This document shows, piece after piece, positions 1-8,701 of a stretch of 44,380 nt of DNA. The notes under the pieces were generated by a model. The model saw only the letters and a program-made list of their open reading frames with translations. It was not told the DNA's origin and did no database searches. Where the stretch lies: contig NZ_AOFQ01000001.1 of NCBI RefSeq assembly GCF_000495915.1, positions 1-44,380 on the forward strand. The letters run 5' to 3'. Both the position numbers and the translations under genes were made by a program. This DNA is from Stutzerimonas chloritidismutans AW-1 (GTDB lineage: Bacteria; Pseudomonadota; Gammaproteobacteria; Pseudomonadales; Pseudomonadaceae). The first letter of the stretch is position 1, and the number at the start of each line of letters is the position of its first letter.

Positions 1-734
1 GGGGAGCCTCGATTACGATCTGATGCTGATCGAAACAACGAACCTCGCATCCAGCCAGCGCCGCGAAGAGCATGTAGATGCTCTATCAAGACAGGTGCAA
101 TGTCTGGGCTGTAGCACACGACGCGGCTGCGTTTGCCTTTGGTCGTTTCCGCTCGCACCGAGATCAGTCGGTGTGCAACGTCTAAATCCTCAATACGCAA
201 GGCCACCAACTCGGCACGGCGAAGAGCCCCGAAATACGCCAACGACAGCATTAGTCGATCACGGATAGACGACCTGGCCGCAATACTGAGAAAGTGTCGC
301 CACTGCTCATCGGTGGGAATGTCTGGCAACTTAATCAGCCGTGGGAGCAAGCCCCTGACAAACCCTCCATGTCCAGGCACTTGGGCCAGCCGACCATGCT
401 GTCCGCGGGGCACGGGGTTGTGCTCGCAAAGACCCTGAAAAACGAGGTGGTCGTACCACAACCGGATAGCAGTAAGCCGCTGGTGCAAGGTTGAATTCGC
501 CACCGCGCTCTTTGCGCCAGGTAGCAGCTCACGGATGTAGAGCGTGACTTGTTCGAATGTCGCGGATTCGGGTTTCAGCCCACTCCCTTCGCAATGCAAT
601 AAGTAATGCGCAAGGGCACGGCCATAGGCGTCAAGGGTGGCCGGCGCACGCCCCAGATTACCCAAGAGCTCCAGCCAAGCTTGTACACTGGAATAACGAC
701 TTAACACTTGCTTGTGCAATGGGGTGGTGGTCAT
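1..734 (-). CDS. Tyrosine recombinase (XerC/D-like), 3' end beyond the window
   Basis: The minus strand is open from an ATG at 734 to the window edge (about 244 codons, no stop), so only the N-terminal two thirds is present. The start is preceded by AGGGGG about 6 nt upstream. Residues ~1-120 look like the SAM-like core-binding domain of phage-type integrases (pattern LGRAPATLDAYGRALAHYL). Further on, YFGALRRAELVALRIEDLD is the box I region with the first catalytic Arg, and TTKGKRSRVV fits the beta-hairpin bearing the catalytic Lys. The C-terminal HxxR and Tyr lie outside the window. The gene starts ~55 bp from the point where umuC is broken and reads away from it, as expected for the recombinase of an element inserted in umuC/rulB. 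It is not closely like the P4-type integrase at the other end of the island. Family confidence is high; the exact subfamily is inferred. Confidence 0.82.
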   Translation of the reverse strand, partial: MTTTPLHKQVLSRYSSVQAWLELLGNLGRAPATLDAYGRALAHYLLHCEGSGLKPESATFEQVTLYIRELLPGAKSAVANSTLHQRLTAIRLWYDHLVFQGLCEHNPVPRGQHGRLAQVPGHGGFVRGLLPRLIKLPDIPTDEQWRHFLSIAARSSIRDRLMLSLAYFGALRRAELVALRIEDLDVAHRLISVRAETTKGKRSRVVCYSPDIAPVLIEHLHALRGAGWMRGSLFRSASDRNRGS

Positions 735-789
735 GGGCGCCCCCTGAGCGTCAACGGATTCAGCCTAGCTCAAAAGCATTCCACCTAAC

Positions 790-1032
790 TTAATAGAGGG
801 CGTAGTTGCTGCTGAAGGCGACGATCCCATGGCGCTTGAGGTCGCCTCTGATCTCGTGGAAGAGGGCGCCCATTTTCACGAACGGCTTGGCATCGGCAGA
901 GCGGGCAATCACGCAGCCGTCGTTGTTGCTGAGCACCACGATGGGCGTGCGCAACAGATCCGGACGAAAGACACGCTCGCAGCTGGCGTAGAAGCTGTTG
1001 CAGTCGACCAGTGCGTACACAGGATCAGCCAT
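790..1032 (-). pseudogene. umuC: umuC/rulB N-terminal fragment (DNA polymerase V subunit), truncated
   Basis: These 80 codons match the N-terminus of UmuC/RulB, a Y-family translesion polymerase: [17 protein letters not shown] holds the first metal-binding Asp, followed by [15 protein letters not shown]. The match stops after SSNYALY, where a full UmuC (~420 aa) continues with ADMSNRV; a TAA follows at once. The ATG lies inside the end of umuD (8-nt overlap ATGGCTGA), the normal umuDC arrangement. Everything after codon 80 has been replaced by the recombinase-bearing DNA to the left, so no polymerase can be made from this copy. The rest of umuC could lie at the far end of the inserted element, outside the window. 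Confidence 0.9.
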
Positions 1033-1462
1033 GAGTGAGGTGGTTCCGCAGGCTGTGAGTGACGACGCCCCAGATCGTCAGCTCATCGTTTTCCAGGATA
1101 TAGCGCGGAGAGTAGGCCGGGTTCTCCGAGCGCAGGATGAACTGGCCCTGTTCTTGGGCCAGGCGCTTTACCAAGACATCGCCGTTAAGGCAGGCAACCA
1201 CCACATGCCCCGGCCTTGCTGTGATAGCGCGGCTGACGATCAGATGGTCACCGTCGAAGATGCCGGCCCCTGCCATGCTGTCACCGCTAACGGACACCAC
1301 GTAGGTGTGCGGTGTTTGCAAATCCAGCAGCGCATCGAGCGAGAGCTTGTGTTCCATGTGGTCCAGCGCCGGGCTGGGAAAGCCGGCTGGAACGCGTGCA
1401 TCAAAGAGGGGGAGGGCTGTACGGCTATGCTGTAGCGGACCGATGATAAGTGCGGTGCTCAT
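1025..1462 (-). CDS. umuD: UmuD/RulA-type SOS mutagenesis protein (S24 peptidase fold)
   Basis: 145 aa, the usual UmuD length. After SOS induction UmuD self-cleaves and UmuD' joins UmuC as DNA polymerase V. Visible features are a putative cleavage site Ala26-Gly27 in RVPAGFPSP, catalytic Ser62 in [16 protein letters not shown], and catalytic Lys99 in GDVLVKRL. A perfect CTGT-N8-ACAG LexA box lies just upstream, so DNA damage should induce the gene. Its partner umuC is truncated, so UmuD here has no cognate polymerase in cis. The small overlapping plus-strand frame is a shadow. Confidence 0.95.
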   Translation of the reverse strand: MSTALIIGPLQHSRTALPLFDARVPAGFPSPALDHMEHKLSLDALLDLQTPHTYVVSVSGDSMAGAGIFDGDHLIVSRAITARPGHVVVACLNGDVLVKRLAQEQGQFILRSENPAYSPRYILENDELTIWGVVTHSLRNHLTHG

Positions 1463-1480
1463 AACTTGCTACTCGTAGTG

Positions 1481-1496
1481 CTGTTTATATATACAG
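1481..1496. promoter_or_regulatory. LexA (SOS) box of umuD
   Basis: CTGTTTATATATACAG is a perfect CTGT-N8-ACAG palindrome with an AT-rich centre, flanked on the right by TA as in the consensus TACTGTATATATATACAGTA. It sits ~20 nt upstream of the umuD start. Confidence 0.92.
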
Positions 1497-1711
1497 TAAT
1501 CGGGGCTTTCCCATTCCAGCAAGGTATGTTTATCGGGAGGGTGCAGTCAGGTGCTGCATGGATTGTTTACAGGCGAAAAGTAGACAGATCGCCATGCCAG
1601 AGAGTCTTGGTTATGGTCGACCGCAATCATGCTTGGAGATGATGGCATTCACTGCCGTTATCTAGGGCTGTAATAGGCTTCGACTATCCGCGCTTGATAA
1701 TCGGAGGCAAA

Positions 1712-1730
1712 CATCAACTGATTGTTGATG
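1712..1730. promoter_or_regulatory. Inverted repeat upstream of the defence operon (candidate operator)
   Basis: CATCAAC-TGATT-GTTGATG is a perfect dyad with 7-bp arms and a 5-bp centre, 53 bp before the ATG of the ribbon-helix-helix gene. Position and symmetry suggest an operator, possibly for that protein. It could instead form part of a promoter hairpin. No run of T follows, so a terminator is unlikely. Confidence 0.5.
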
Positions 1731-1739
1731 AAATCCGGA

Positions 1740-1767
1740 TACTGTAGGCTGCAGTACATTTGCAGTA
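1740..1767. promoter_or_regulatory. TGCAGTA repeat cluster (candidate operator half-sites)
   Basis: TACTGTAGGCTGCAGTA (1740-1756) is an imperfect dyad, and the half-site TGCAGTA recurs at 1761-1767, 11 bp after the copy at 1750. Three half-sites spaced about one helical turn apart, right before a ribbon-helix-helix gene, resemble RHH autoregulatory operators. This is inference from pattern only. Confidence 0.45.
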
Positions 1768-1782
1768 GTGTCAGGAGAGGCT

Positions 1783-1977
1783 ATGGCCAACAGCAAAACC
1801 GCCACGCTGACCTTTCGGATCGATCCGAGCTTGAAGGAGGCATTGCGCGTCGCAGCTCACGCGGAGCATCGCTCCATCGCGAACATGATCGAGGTCTTGA
1901 TTCGTGGCTACTGCGAGCAGCGAGGCATTGCCATCCCCGACTCCGAAACCGAGAACAAGAGTGGAGAGCGTTCATGA
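1783..1977 (+). CDS. Small ribbon-helix-helix DNA-binding protein
   Basis: 64 aa. The N-terminus TATLTFRIDPSLKEALRVAA fits an RHH beta-strand plus first helix, and HRSIANMIEVLIRGYCEQRG fits the second helix (CopG/Arc fold). The ATG at 1783 follows AGGAG at 1773-1777; an ATG 15 nt earlier lacks a good site. Its stop overlaps the next ATG (ATGA at 1974-1977), so it is translationally coupled to the DUF499 ATPase. It is the first gene of the operon and lies just after two symmetric or repeated motifs, so it is probably the autoregulator of the defence genes. RHH proteins are also antitoxins, but no toxin of usual size is adjacent. Confidence 0.85.
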   Translation: MANSKTATLTFRIDPSLKEALRVAAHAEHRSIANMIEVLIRGYCEQRGIAIPDSETENKSGERS

Positions 1978-4900
1978 TCAAGACGGTTAAGCAGGCCTGC
2001 CGGTTCAATCCGGTCATTCAAGACTACCGGATGAGTCAGGGCATCGAGAACCTGGCCGATCTGATTCATGACGCGGGTGACGGTCGAGAGTTCTTCTCGC
2101 GCAACTTCGTCACGCACGGCATGGAGCAACTCTTCCGCGAAGGCCTACTGCGCCTGTCCGGCAAGTCTGATCAGGCCGTCTTCGAACTGACCCAAGCAAT
2201 GGGTGGCGGTAAGACGCACATGATGATCGCGCTTGGTCTGCTGGCGCGGCATCCTCATCTGCGTCCGGAAGTCCTTGCCACTGACTTGAGTGATCGCGTG
2301 GATTTCGGTCAGGCCCGCATCGCCGCTTTCAACGGTCGCAACAACCCCGACAACTACATCTGGGGCGAAATCGCGACGCAGCTAGGCGAAGCCGAGGCCA
2401 TTAAGCCCTACTGGGTCAATGGCCCCAAAGCGGTCGACCAACGTCAGTGGAAAGAAATCATTGGGGACAAGCCCACGCTGATCTTGCTCGACGAGTTGCC
2501 CCCCTACCTTGACAACGCCAGCACCCAGGTGTTTGGACAGGGCACGCTCGCGAACATGGTGGTTTACAGCCTCAGCAGCTTGATGAGTGCCGCGCTTGAG
2601 TTGCCCAACTGCGCCATCGTCGTCGCCAACCTTTCCGGCAGCTACAAAGCGCAGACCAAGGCTCTCGGGGATGCCATTTCCAATCTGCAGCAGGAAACCC
2701 GCCGTCAGGCAATGACGATCACGCCGGTGCAACTGGCCGGTAACGAGATCTACGAGATCCTCAAGAAGCGACTGATTGACGAACTTCCCGACGAGCGCAT
2801 CATCGCTGACATCGCCGACGAATACGCCCAGCAGATCAAGAAGGCCGAAGATGGGGGCTACATTGTCGCCGCCAGCCTGGAACAGATTGCCGAGCAAGTT
2901 CGCGAGACCTATCCGTTCCATCCCTCATTCAAGCATCTGGTCGCCCTGTTCAAGGAGAACGAAGGCTTCCGCCAGACCCGTGGCTTGATGCAGTTCACCG
3001 CCCGGTTATTGAAGAGTGTTGCGGAACGGGAAGCAGACGACGTTTTCCTCATCGGCACCCAGCATTTGGCACTCAATGACGATCAAGTCAAAGACGAGAT
3101 CGAACGCATCGCGCCAAAGTTGATGCCAGCCCTCACCCGCGACATCGCCGACAACGGTAATGCCATCGCGGAAACCATCGATGACGAACTGGACGGCGAT
3201 GCCGCCCAGCAAGTGATGACGCTGCTGTTGGCATCGTCCTTGTCTCGCGCAGTCGGTGGTCGGATTGGCTTGTCCGACAGCGAGATCATCGAGTTCCTGG
3301 CCGCGCCCAACCGCAAGGCGGATGAATTTCTCCAGGCGCTGCAACGACTCCGTGAGCACGCGTGGTACCTCCACCGCGAGGATCAGCGTTTCTTCATCAA
3401 GGAAACGGAAAACCTTTCGCGTCAAATCGAACGCAACGCCAAGGAAGTACCGCAGCCCAAGGTTGACCAGGCGCTCATTAACCGACTGACTGGCATCCTG
3501 CAGCCCGAGCGGCGCAACGCCTATCAGGATGTGCAGGTACTGCCGAAGCTAGACGAGCTCAAGCTCACCGGGCCGCGAACGCTAATTGTCATTAAGCCAG
3601 ATGGCAAGGTGCCGCCGAGCGAACTGCAGAGCTTCTTCGACTACCAGCAGGAGAAGAACAACCTGCTTGTGCTCACAGGCCAGGACAGTCATATGGCTGA
3701 TGCGGTCGAGGATCGTCTGCGGGAGCTCTATGCCATTGAGCAGATTCACAAACGGTTGAAGGCTGGCGACACGCTTTTTGAGGAAGCGCGCGACCGAATG
3801 GAAGAAGCCGAAGATCGCTTCGAGAAAGCTTTGTCGGCGGCCTACAACCGCGTCTACTTCCCCAGTGTTGATGATCTGGATGGACGCGAGTTTCTCGCGC
3901 CGGTCACCATCGACAACGGATTGAAGCTGGGCAAAGGAGATCAATCGGCTGAGGCTCAGATCGAATCCCTACTCGCCAGCCCGCGCGCCAACTACAAGCT
4001 CGCGGCCGATCTCGCCGAGAACTTTAACGAGTACTTTGCGATGGCTGAGGAATACCTCTGGCCATCAGGCAAGGACAACCGGCGCACCCCGTGGAAGGAC
4101 GTCGTCAGCCGTGCCAAGAGCAATCCCGTTTGGCCGTGGATGCCCGGCAGCGGCGGTATGGACACCCTCAAGACGGAGGCACTGAAGCAGGGCCGCTGGC
4201 GATTGGGTGAGGATGGGTACGTCGAGAAGGGGCCGTTCCCCAAAGACAAGACCACTGTCAACGTCTCCGTGGTCGGTAGCCATCCCGACACCGGCGAGAC
4301 CATTTTGAGTCTCACTCCTCGGCATGCAGGCGAAAGCCCATTGGTCGTTTATGCAAGCCGGCCAGAGGAACTGGTTACCGGGAAAGCGGTGGACGATCTC
4401 GATAGCTTCACGACCGGAGAAGGCACGCTCTACTTCCTAGCCAAAGATCAGACCGGCCAGTACGAAACTGGTGCGCCTGTTCGGTGGACTGCCGATCTCA
4501 AGATTCGCCACCAGGTTGATCCAGCCGCTGACAAGCGGCGCATCACCCTGGCGAGTACGCCCAAGGCAGATCTGTTCTACACGCTGGATGGTTCCAATCC
4601 CAAGGACGGCACGCCCTACGAGGGTCCGTTCGAGATCGGGCCTCAAGCGGTACGCCTCTTGGTTTATGCACGCGCTGGTGAAGCCAACAAGACAGCGGAC
4701 TTTCAGGTTCCTGCAAGTGGCGACAAGACGGTTCAGATCGTTGATACCAAGCCGGCCAAGCTGCAATCCAAGCGAGTCGCGCTCGACACCACTGACCGTG
4801 TCTATGGCGTCATCAACCGCTTCCGCGATCAGCCGGGCACTCGCTTTAAGGGTGTCCGCATTGAGATTGGCGAGGGTGAAAACACTGTGACCATTCGCTT

Positions 4901-5096
4901 TCAAGAGCGAGAAGTAACCGCAGCAATGGTTGAGGGTGTGGTGAACAGCCTTCGTCAGGTGTTGAACGAAGACCAAGCGCCGGTCGCCATCACCATTGCC
5001 GATGGCATCCAGTTCGACACCGGATTTGCTGCCAAAGAGTTCGCCAAGCTGGTGGGCATTGAGCTCAAGCCCGGCGACGTAATTCAGGAGAACTAA
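1974..5096 (+). CDS. DUF499-family P-loop ATPase, defence-associated
   Basis: 1040 aa from the ATG at 1974; the open frame continues 84 codons upstream, but that part overlaps the RHH gene and its operators. The P-loop is the DUF499 signature TQAMGGGKTHM (G77-T81, H82), and Walker B is LILLDELPPYL (D173, E174). Residues ~750-800 contain a charged helical stretch (EEARDRMEEAEDRFEKALSAAYNRVYFP). Near residues 855-915, FYTLDGSNPKDGTPYEGPF resembles the Ig-like C-terminal domain of chitobiases. No nuclease motif was recognised. Related ATPases are found with DUF1156 methylases and are described as anti-phage-associated. It probably acts on or moves DNA, or remodels the methylase/helicase complex, but this is inference. 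Confidence 0.88.
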   Translation: MIKTVKQACRFNPVIQDYRMSQGIENLADLIHDAGDGREFFSRNFVTHGMEQLFREGLLRLSGKSDQAVFELTQAMGGGKTHMMIALGLLARHPHLRPEVLATDLSDRVDFGQARIAAFNGRNNPDNYIWGEIATQLGEAEAIKPYWVNGPKAVDQRQWKEIIGDKPTLILLDELPPYLDNASTQVFGQGTLANMVVYSLSSLMSAALELPNCAIVVANLSGSYKAQTKALGDAISNLQQETRRQAMTITPVQLAGNEIYEILKKRLIDELPDERIIADIADEYAQQIKKAEDGGYIVAASLEQIAEQVRETYPFHPSFKHLVALFKENEGFRQTRGLMQFTARLLKSVAEREADDVFLIGTQHLALNDDQVKDEIERIAPKLMPALTRDIADNGNAIAETIDDELDGDAAQQVMTLLLASSLSRAVGGRIGLSDSEIIEFLAAPNRKADEFLQALQRLREHAWYLHREDQRFFIKETENLSRQIERNAKEVPQPKVDQALINRLTGILQPERRNAYQDVQVLPKLDELKLTGPRTLIVIKPDGKVPPSELQSFFDYQQEKNNLLVLTGQDSHMADAVEDRLRELYAIEQIHKRLKAGDTLFEEARDRMEEAEDRFEKALSAAYNRVYFPSVDDLDGREFLAPVTIDNGLKLGKGDQSAEAQIESLLASPRANYKLAADLAENFNEYFAMAEEYLWPSGKDNRRTPWKDVVSRAKSNPVWPWMPGSGGMDTLKTEALKQGRWRLGEDGYVEKGPFPKDKTTVNVSVVGSHPDTGETILSLTPRHAGESPLVVYASRPEELVTGKAVDDLDSFTTGEGTLYFLAKDQTGQYETGAPVRWTADLKIRHQVDPAADKRRITLASTPKADLFYTLDGSNPKDGTPYEGPFEIGPQAVRLLVYARAGEANKTADFQVPASGDKTVQIVDTKPAKLQSKRVALDTTDRVYGVINRFRDQPGTRFKGVRIEIGEGENTVTIRFQEREVTAAMVEGVVNSLRQVLNEDQAPVAITIADGIQFDTGFAAKEFAKLVGIELKPGDVIQEN

Positions 5097-5100
5097 AGAG

Positions 5101-5733
5101 ATGGCTCAATCCAAGGCGGCAAGCAGCGCGGCAAAAGGCAAAGCGGTAGGACAGAAAAGTCTGCACCCTACGCTTGGCTTTGGCGTGCCTGCCACCTCGG
5201 ACCCGCATCACTTCAAGGTCATCATTCCTCGGAGCAACACCGGGCGCGTGCAGATAAGTGAGTACCTCGGCATGCAAGCCACCGCCGATGAGCACGCGGT
5301 TATCGACCGCGTATTGCTGGATCGACCACGCTGGACGGCCATCCGCTCAGAAGTTCAGCGCGCATTCAATGCCCGGCTCAATGGGCACGGGCTCAAGCCT
5401 AGCGCCTGGAAAGTCGGCGACAACCCAGTGGACAGACTGTTGGGCAAGGAGCTCTGTGTCCTCGCGTGGGCCGTGGAACACATGGAGATTGAGAAAGTGC
5501 CGGTCGCCGTGAGGAATTGGCTGGCGCTGCGCCCCGAAGAGCGCTGGTGGCTCTTTGGCATGACGGCCATGAGCACAGGCGGCATCAACGACAGTGACAA
5601 AGGTTGGCGGTTGGCGTTGCGCCACGCGCTAGGCGACGTCGCACAAAGCGAACTGCTGCAACCCAAGGCGCGGCGTCAACGCGCGGGCGACGACAGCGAC
5701 CGCCCGACCTTGGACCTATTTGGGAACGAATGA
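5101..5733 (+). CDS. DUF3780-family protein, defence-associated
   Basis: 210 aa, starting 4 nt after the ATPase stop. The N-terminal ~20 residues are rich in Lys, Ala and Ser and probably disordered. The core carries LHPTLGFGVP, HHFKVIIPRS and a Trp-rich motif RPEERWWLFGMTA. No catalytic motif was recognised. From memory of family co-occurrence, DUF3780 proteins sit between DUF499 and DUF1156 genes in putative anti-phage islands, as here. A role as a small adaptor or specificity subunit is possible but unproven. The family call is moderately sure. Confidence 0.78.
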   Translation: MAQSKAASSAAKGKAVGQKSLHPTLGFGVPATSDPHHFKVIIPRSNTGRVQISEYLGMQATADEHAVIDRVLLDRPRWTAIRSEVQRAFNARLNGHGLKPSAWKVGDNPVDRLLGKELCVLAWAVEHMEIEKVPVAVRNWLALRPEERWWLFGMTAMSTGGINDSDKGWRLALRHALGDVAQSELLQPKARRQRAGDDSDRPTLDLFGNE

Positions 5734-5736
5734 AAA

Positions 5737-8697
5737 ATGAATGAAGCGGTAAGAACAACAACTCCCCTGGCTCCGCTGGCGCTCAAGGACGCACCGGCCC
5801 TGATTGAATCGGTGTTCCCTGCGCAAAAAGTCTCGTTCGAGGCGCAAGCCGAACGTAAAGCGGTTGCTGCCCAGACGCTGACTGGGTTGGGTTCCTATTG
5901 GAAAGGGCGTAAACCTCTGATCCTGGTGCGCGCCATCGTGCTTGGCAGCCTGCTGCCCGCGACTGACGACCCTGAACAAGACCTCGCGGTGTTCGAGAAG
6001 TTGATGGCTTTCGATGAGGAAAGCCTCGCAAGGCGTGCGCTAGCTGCTAACGCGCTGTCCGCGACGCGCTTGCAGGAACTGATCCCCATCAGCGACCCCG
6101 AGCGCTATTTTTCCGGACGGGGCTGGCGGCGCGACATCACCGACGATGACAAGCTGGTGCTCTATCGCAGAGCATTGGTGACCTTTGGTAGCTACGAGGA
6201 AAAGGCCGGTCTGGGCAAACGCCCCGAAGAAGTGGATCAGGAATGGCTTTACGCTCCGGCGTGGGAGGCCGTTAACCAGCATTACGCGCATTTAGGCATC
6301 AACGCCAACAACATTGCCGAACTGGTTGAACAACTGGGCATGCTGCGCTACGGCCATCGGCCTAGGGCCGGTGATACATTCAGTGGCGGTGGTTCCATTC
6401 CGTACGAAATGGCCAGAATCGGATGCGATGTTTACGCGTCTGATTTGAATCCGGTCGCTTGTATGTTGACCTGGGGAGCGTTGCAGGTTATCGGTGCAGA
6501 TCCGGATACCCGCACACAAGTTGAAAGAATGCAGCTTGATGCTCTTGCTGCGGTAAATAATAAGTTAGTCGAACTCGGTGTCGAGACAGACGAAAACGGC
6601 AATCGTGCAAAGGCCTTCTTGTACTGCCTGGAGACGCGGTGCCCAGAAACAGGTTGGATGATCCCACTATCGCCGAGTTGGATTATTTCGCCAAAGCATG
6701 GCGCTGTAGCCAAACTCATCCCAGACCCTAAAAATAAGCGCTTCCATATTGAGGTTGTCACGGGCGCCACTGCGTCAGAGCTGTCGGAGGCAGCTTCGGG
6801 GACAATTCAGGGCGCAGACATGGTCTACACAATAAATGGCCGCACATACCGAACGTCAATTAGCACCTTGCGTGGCGACTTCCGTGATTCGGATGGCATC
6901 ACCAGAAATCGGTTACGTCGATGGGGAATAAATGATTTTAAACCGCAACAAAACGACATCTTTCAAGAGCGCCTTTACGCTATCCAGTGGATAACTAAAA
7001 ATTCTGTCAATGCGTCACGGCAGGTTTCCTATTTCGCCACGGTGACTGAGGCTGACTTAGGGCGTGAGCGAAAAGTTGAAAAAATCGTGGAATCTAATCT
7101 TGCTCTCTGGCAAGCAGAAGGGCTTGTGCCGGATATGGCAATTGAGCCTGGGTACAATACGAACCAACCAATACGGGAGCGTGGTTGGACGTATTGGCAT
7201 CATTTATTCGGGCCAAGGCACTTGTTGATCAATGCGCTGTTTACAGAACAGCTAAAGAAAGACCCTCGTGCTTGCTTATGGCTTCCGAATATTCTCGACA
7301 ACAATAATCGTCTTTGTCAATGGCTCCCGAGCCAAGGGGGCGGGCTTGGTGGACCTAAGCATCTATTCGTAAACCAAGCCTTTAACACGTTCTGGAATTA
7401 TCCAGTAAGGACATCTTCGTCTTATGAAACCTTGGTTTTTAAGCCTAGGCTTGATCGATTTACCGAAGTTAACACTAAACTACAGGTAATCAACGCGAGC
7501 GCATCAGACGTTCGTGATCAAGTCGAAATTTTTGTGACCGACCCGCCTTACGCTGACGCGGTAAATTACCACGAGGTCACCGAGTTTTTCATCGCCTGGC
7601 TGCGCAAGAACCCGCCCAAGCCCTTTGACGAATGGGTGTGGGATTCACGCCGCGCGCTTGCCATCAAGGGTTCGGGTGAGGACTTTCGGCGCGGCATGGT
7701 CGCCGCCTACAAGGCAATGGCGGATCACATGCCCGACAACGGCATGCAATGTGTGATGTTCACCCACCAGGACACAGGTGTTTGGTCGGACATGGTCGGT
7801 ATTTTTTGGGCCGCCGGACTGCAGGTAGTTGCTGCCTGGTATATCGCTACTGAGGTTGATGCCGCTCATCGGAAAGGCTCTTATGTCCAAGGCACCGTAA
7901 CGCTGATGCTGAAGAAGCGTGCTGCAGGTGATCGTGCAGGCTTCAAGCAACGCATCCTCCCTGCCGTGCGCAGCGAAGTGCAGCGTCAGATTGAAACCAT
8001 GATGCACCTCAACGACGAGGTGAAAAGCAAACACGGCGAGCCCGTTTTCAACGACTCCGATCTGCAGATGGCGGGTTACGCCGCGGCGCTGAAGGTGCTG
8101 ACGGCATATACCCACATTGGTGGTGAAGACGTGACGGCTTTCGCACTGCGCCCACGCGTGCGCGGCGAGGTCACAGTGGTCGATGAAATCGTCCAACAGG
8201 CGGCAGAGGCGGCCAACAGCCTGCTGGTGCCCGAAGGGCTGGCCGCCGACACCTGGGCCAAGCTGACAGGCATCGAGCGCTTCATGCTGCGCATGATGGA
8301 CATGGAAACTACGGGTGCGGCCAAGCTAGACAACTATCAGAACTTTGCCAAAGCCTTCCGGGTTGAGGAATACAGCCGGGTCATGGGCAGCATGGCGGCC
8401 AACCAGGCCCGACTGAAGCGCATACCCGAGTTCACTTCCCGCGACTTGACCGACAGCACTGAGCTCGGTGCCACCCGACTCGGTCGCTTGATCATTGGCG
8501 TGCAACAGGTGTTGGCGGAAACCGAACCGCAGGCCATCGTCAGCCAATTGCAGGCCGAAATGGCTGACTTCCTCGAAGTGCGTCCGATACTGGTTGATTT
8601 GATGGCCTTTATTGAACGCAAAGCCCCGGAAGAGGAAGTCCGCGCTGCTGCCGAGGTTCTGGGCGCACGCCTTAAGAATCTGCGATTCGGGGGCTAG
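5737..8697 (+). CDS. DUF1156-family DNA methyltransferase, defence-associated
   Basis: 986 aa, starting 3 nt after the DUF3780 stop. The N-terminal DUF1156 region begins ALIESVFPAQKVSFEAQAERK. The SAM-binding motif I is DTFSGGGSIPYEMARIGCDV (D213, F215-S220), followed by YASDLNPVA. Catalytic motif IV is FVTDPPYADAVNY (D602-P-P-Y605), typical of N6-adenine/N4-cytosine amino-methylases. Between them lies ~380 aa that probably holds target recognition. DNA coding that insert (~6420-7550) is clearly more AT-rich than both flanks. It should methylate host DNA so that the system distinguishes self from phage, as in BREX and DISARM. Modified base and target site cannot be read from sequence. Confidence 0.9.
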   Translation: MNEAVRTTTPLAPLALKDAPALIESVFPAQKVSFEAQAERKAVAAQTLTGLGSYWKGRKPLILVRAIVLGSLLPATDDPEQDLAVFEKLMAFDEESLARRALAANALSATRLQELIPISDPERYFSGRGWRRDITDDDKLVLYRRALVTFGSYEEKAGLGKRPEEVDQEWLYAPAWEAVNQHYAHLGINANNIAELVEQLGMLRYGHRPRAGDTFSGGGSIPYEMARIGCDVYASDLNPVACMLTWGALQVIGADPDTRTQVERMQLDALAAVNNKLVELGVETDENGNRAKAFLYCLETRCPETGWMIPLSPSWIISPKHGAVAKLIPDPKNKRFHIEVVTGATASELSEAASGTIQGADMVYTINGRTYRTSISTLRGDFRDSDGITRNRLRRWGINDFKPQQNDIFQERLYAIQWITKNSVNASRQVSYFATVTEADLGRERKVEKIVESNLALWQAEGLVPDMAIEPGYNTNQPIRERGWTYWHHLFGPRHLLINALFTEQLKKDPRACLWLPNILDNNNRLCQWLPSQGGGLGGPKHLFVNQAFNTFWNYPVRTSSSYETLVFKPRLDRFTEVNTKLQVINASASDVRDQVEIFVTDPPYADAVNYHEVTEFFIAWLRKNPPKPFDEWVWDSRRALAIKGSGEDFRRGMVAAYKAMADHMPDNGMQCVMFTHQDTGVWSDMVGIFWAAGLQVVAAWYIATEVDAAHRKGSYVQGTVTLMLKKRAAGDRAGFKQRILPAVRSEVQRQIETMMHLNDEVKSKHGEPVFNDSDLQMAGYAAALKVLTAYTHIGGEDVTAFALRPRVRGEVTVVDEIVQQAAEAANSLLVPEGLAADTWAKLTGIERFMLRMMDMETTGAAKLDNYQNFAKAFRVEEYSRVMGSMAANQARLKRIPEFTSRDLTDSTELGATRLGRLIIGVQQVLAETEPQAIVSQLQAEMADFLEVRPILVDLMAFIERKAPEEEVRAAAEVLGARLKNLRFGG

Positions 8698-8701
8698 TTG
8701 A

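Noticed and set aside
1722..1973. 84-codon upstream extension of the DUF499 gene
   Set aside because: It overlaps the RHH gene in another frame and has no recognisable domain; the ATG at 1974 overlaps the RHH stop as in coupled genes.
1783..1977. RHH protein as antitoxin of a classic toxin-antitoxin pair
   Set aside because: The adjacent gene is a 1040-aa ATPase, not a RelE/ParE/PIN-sized toxin.
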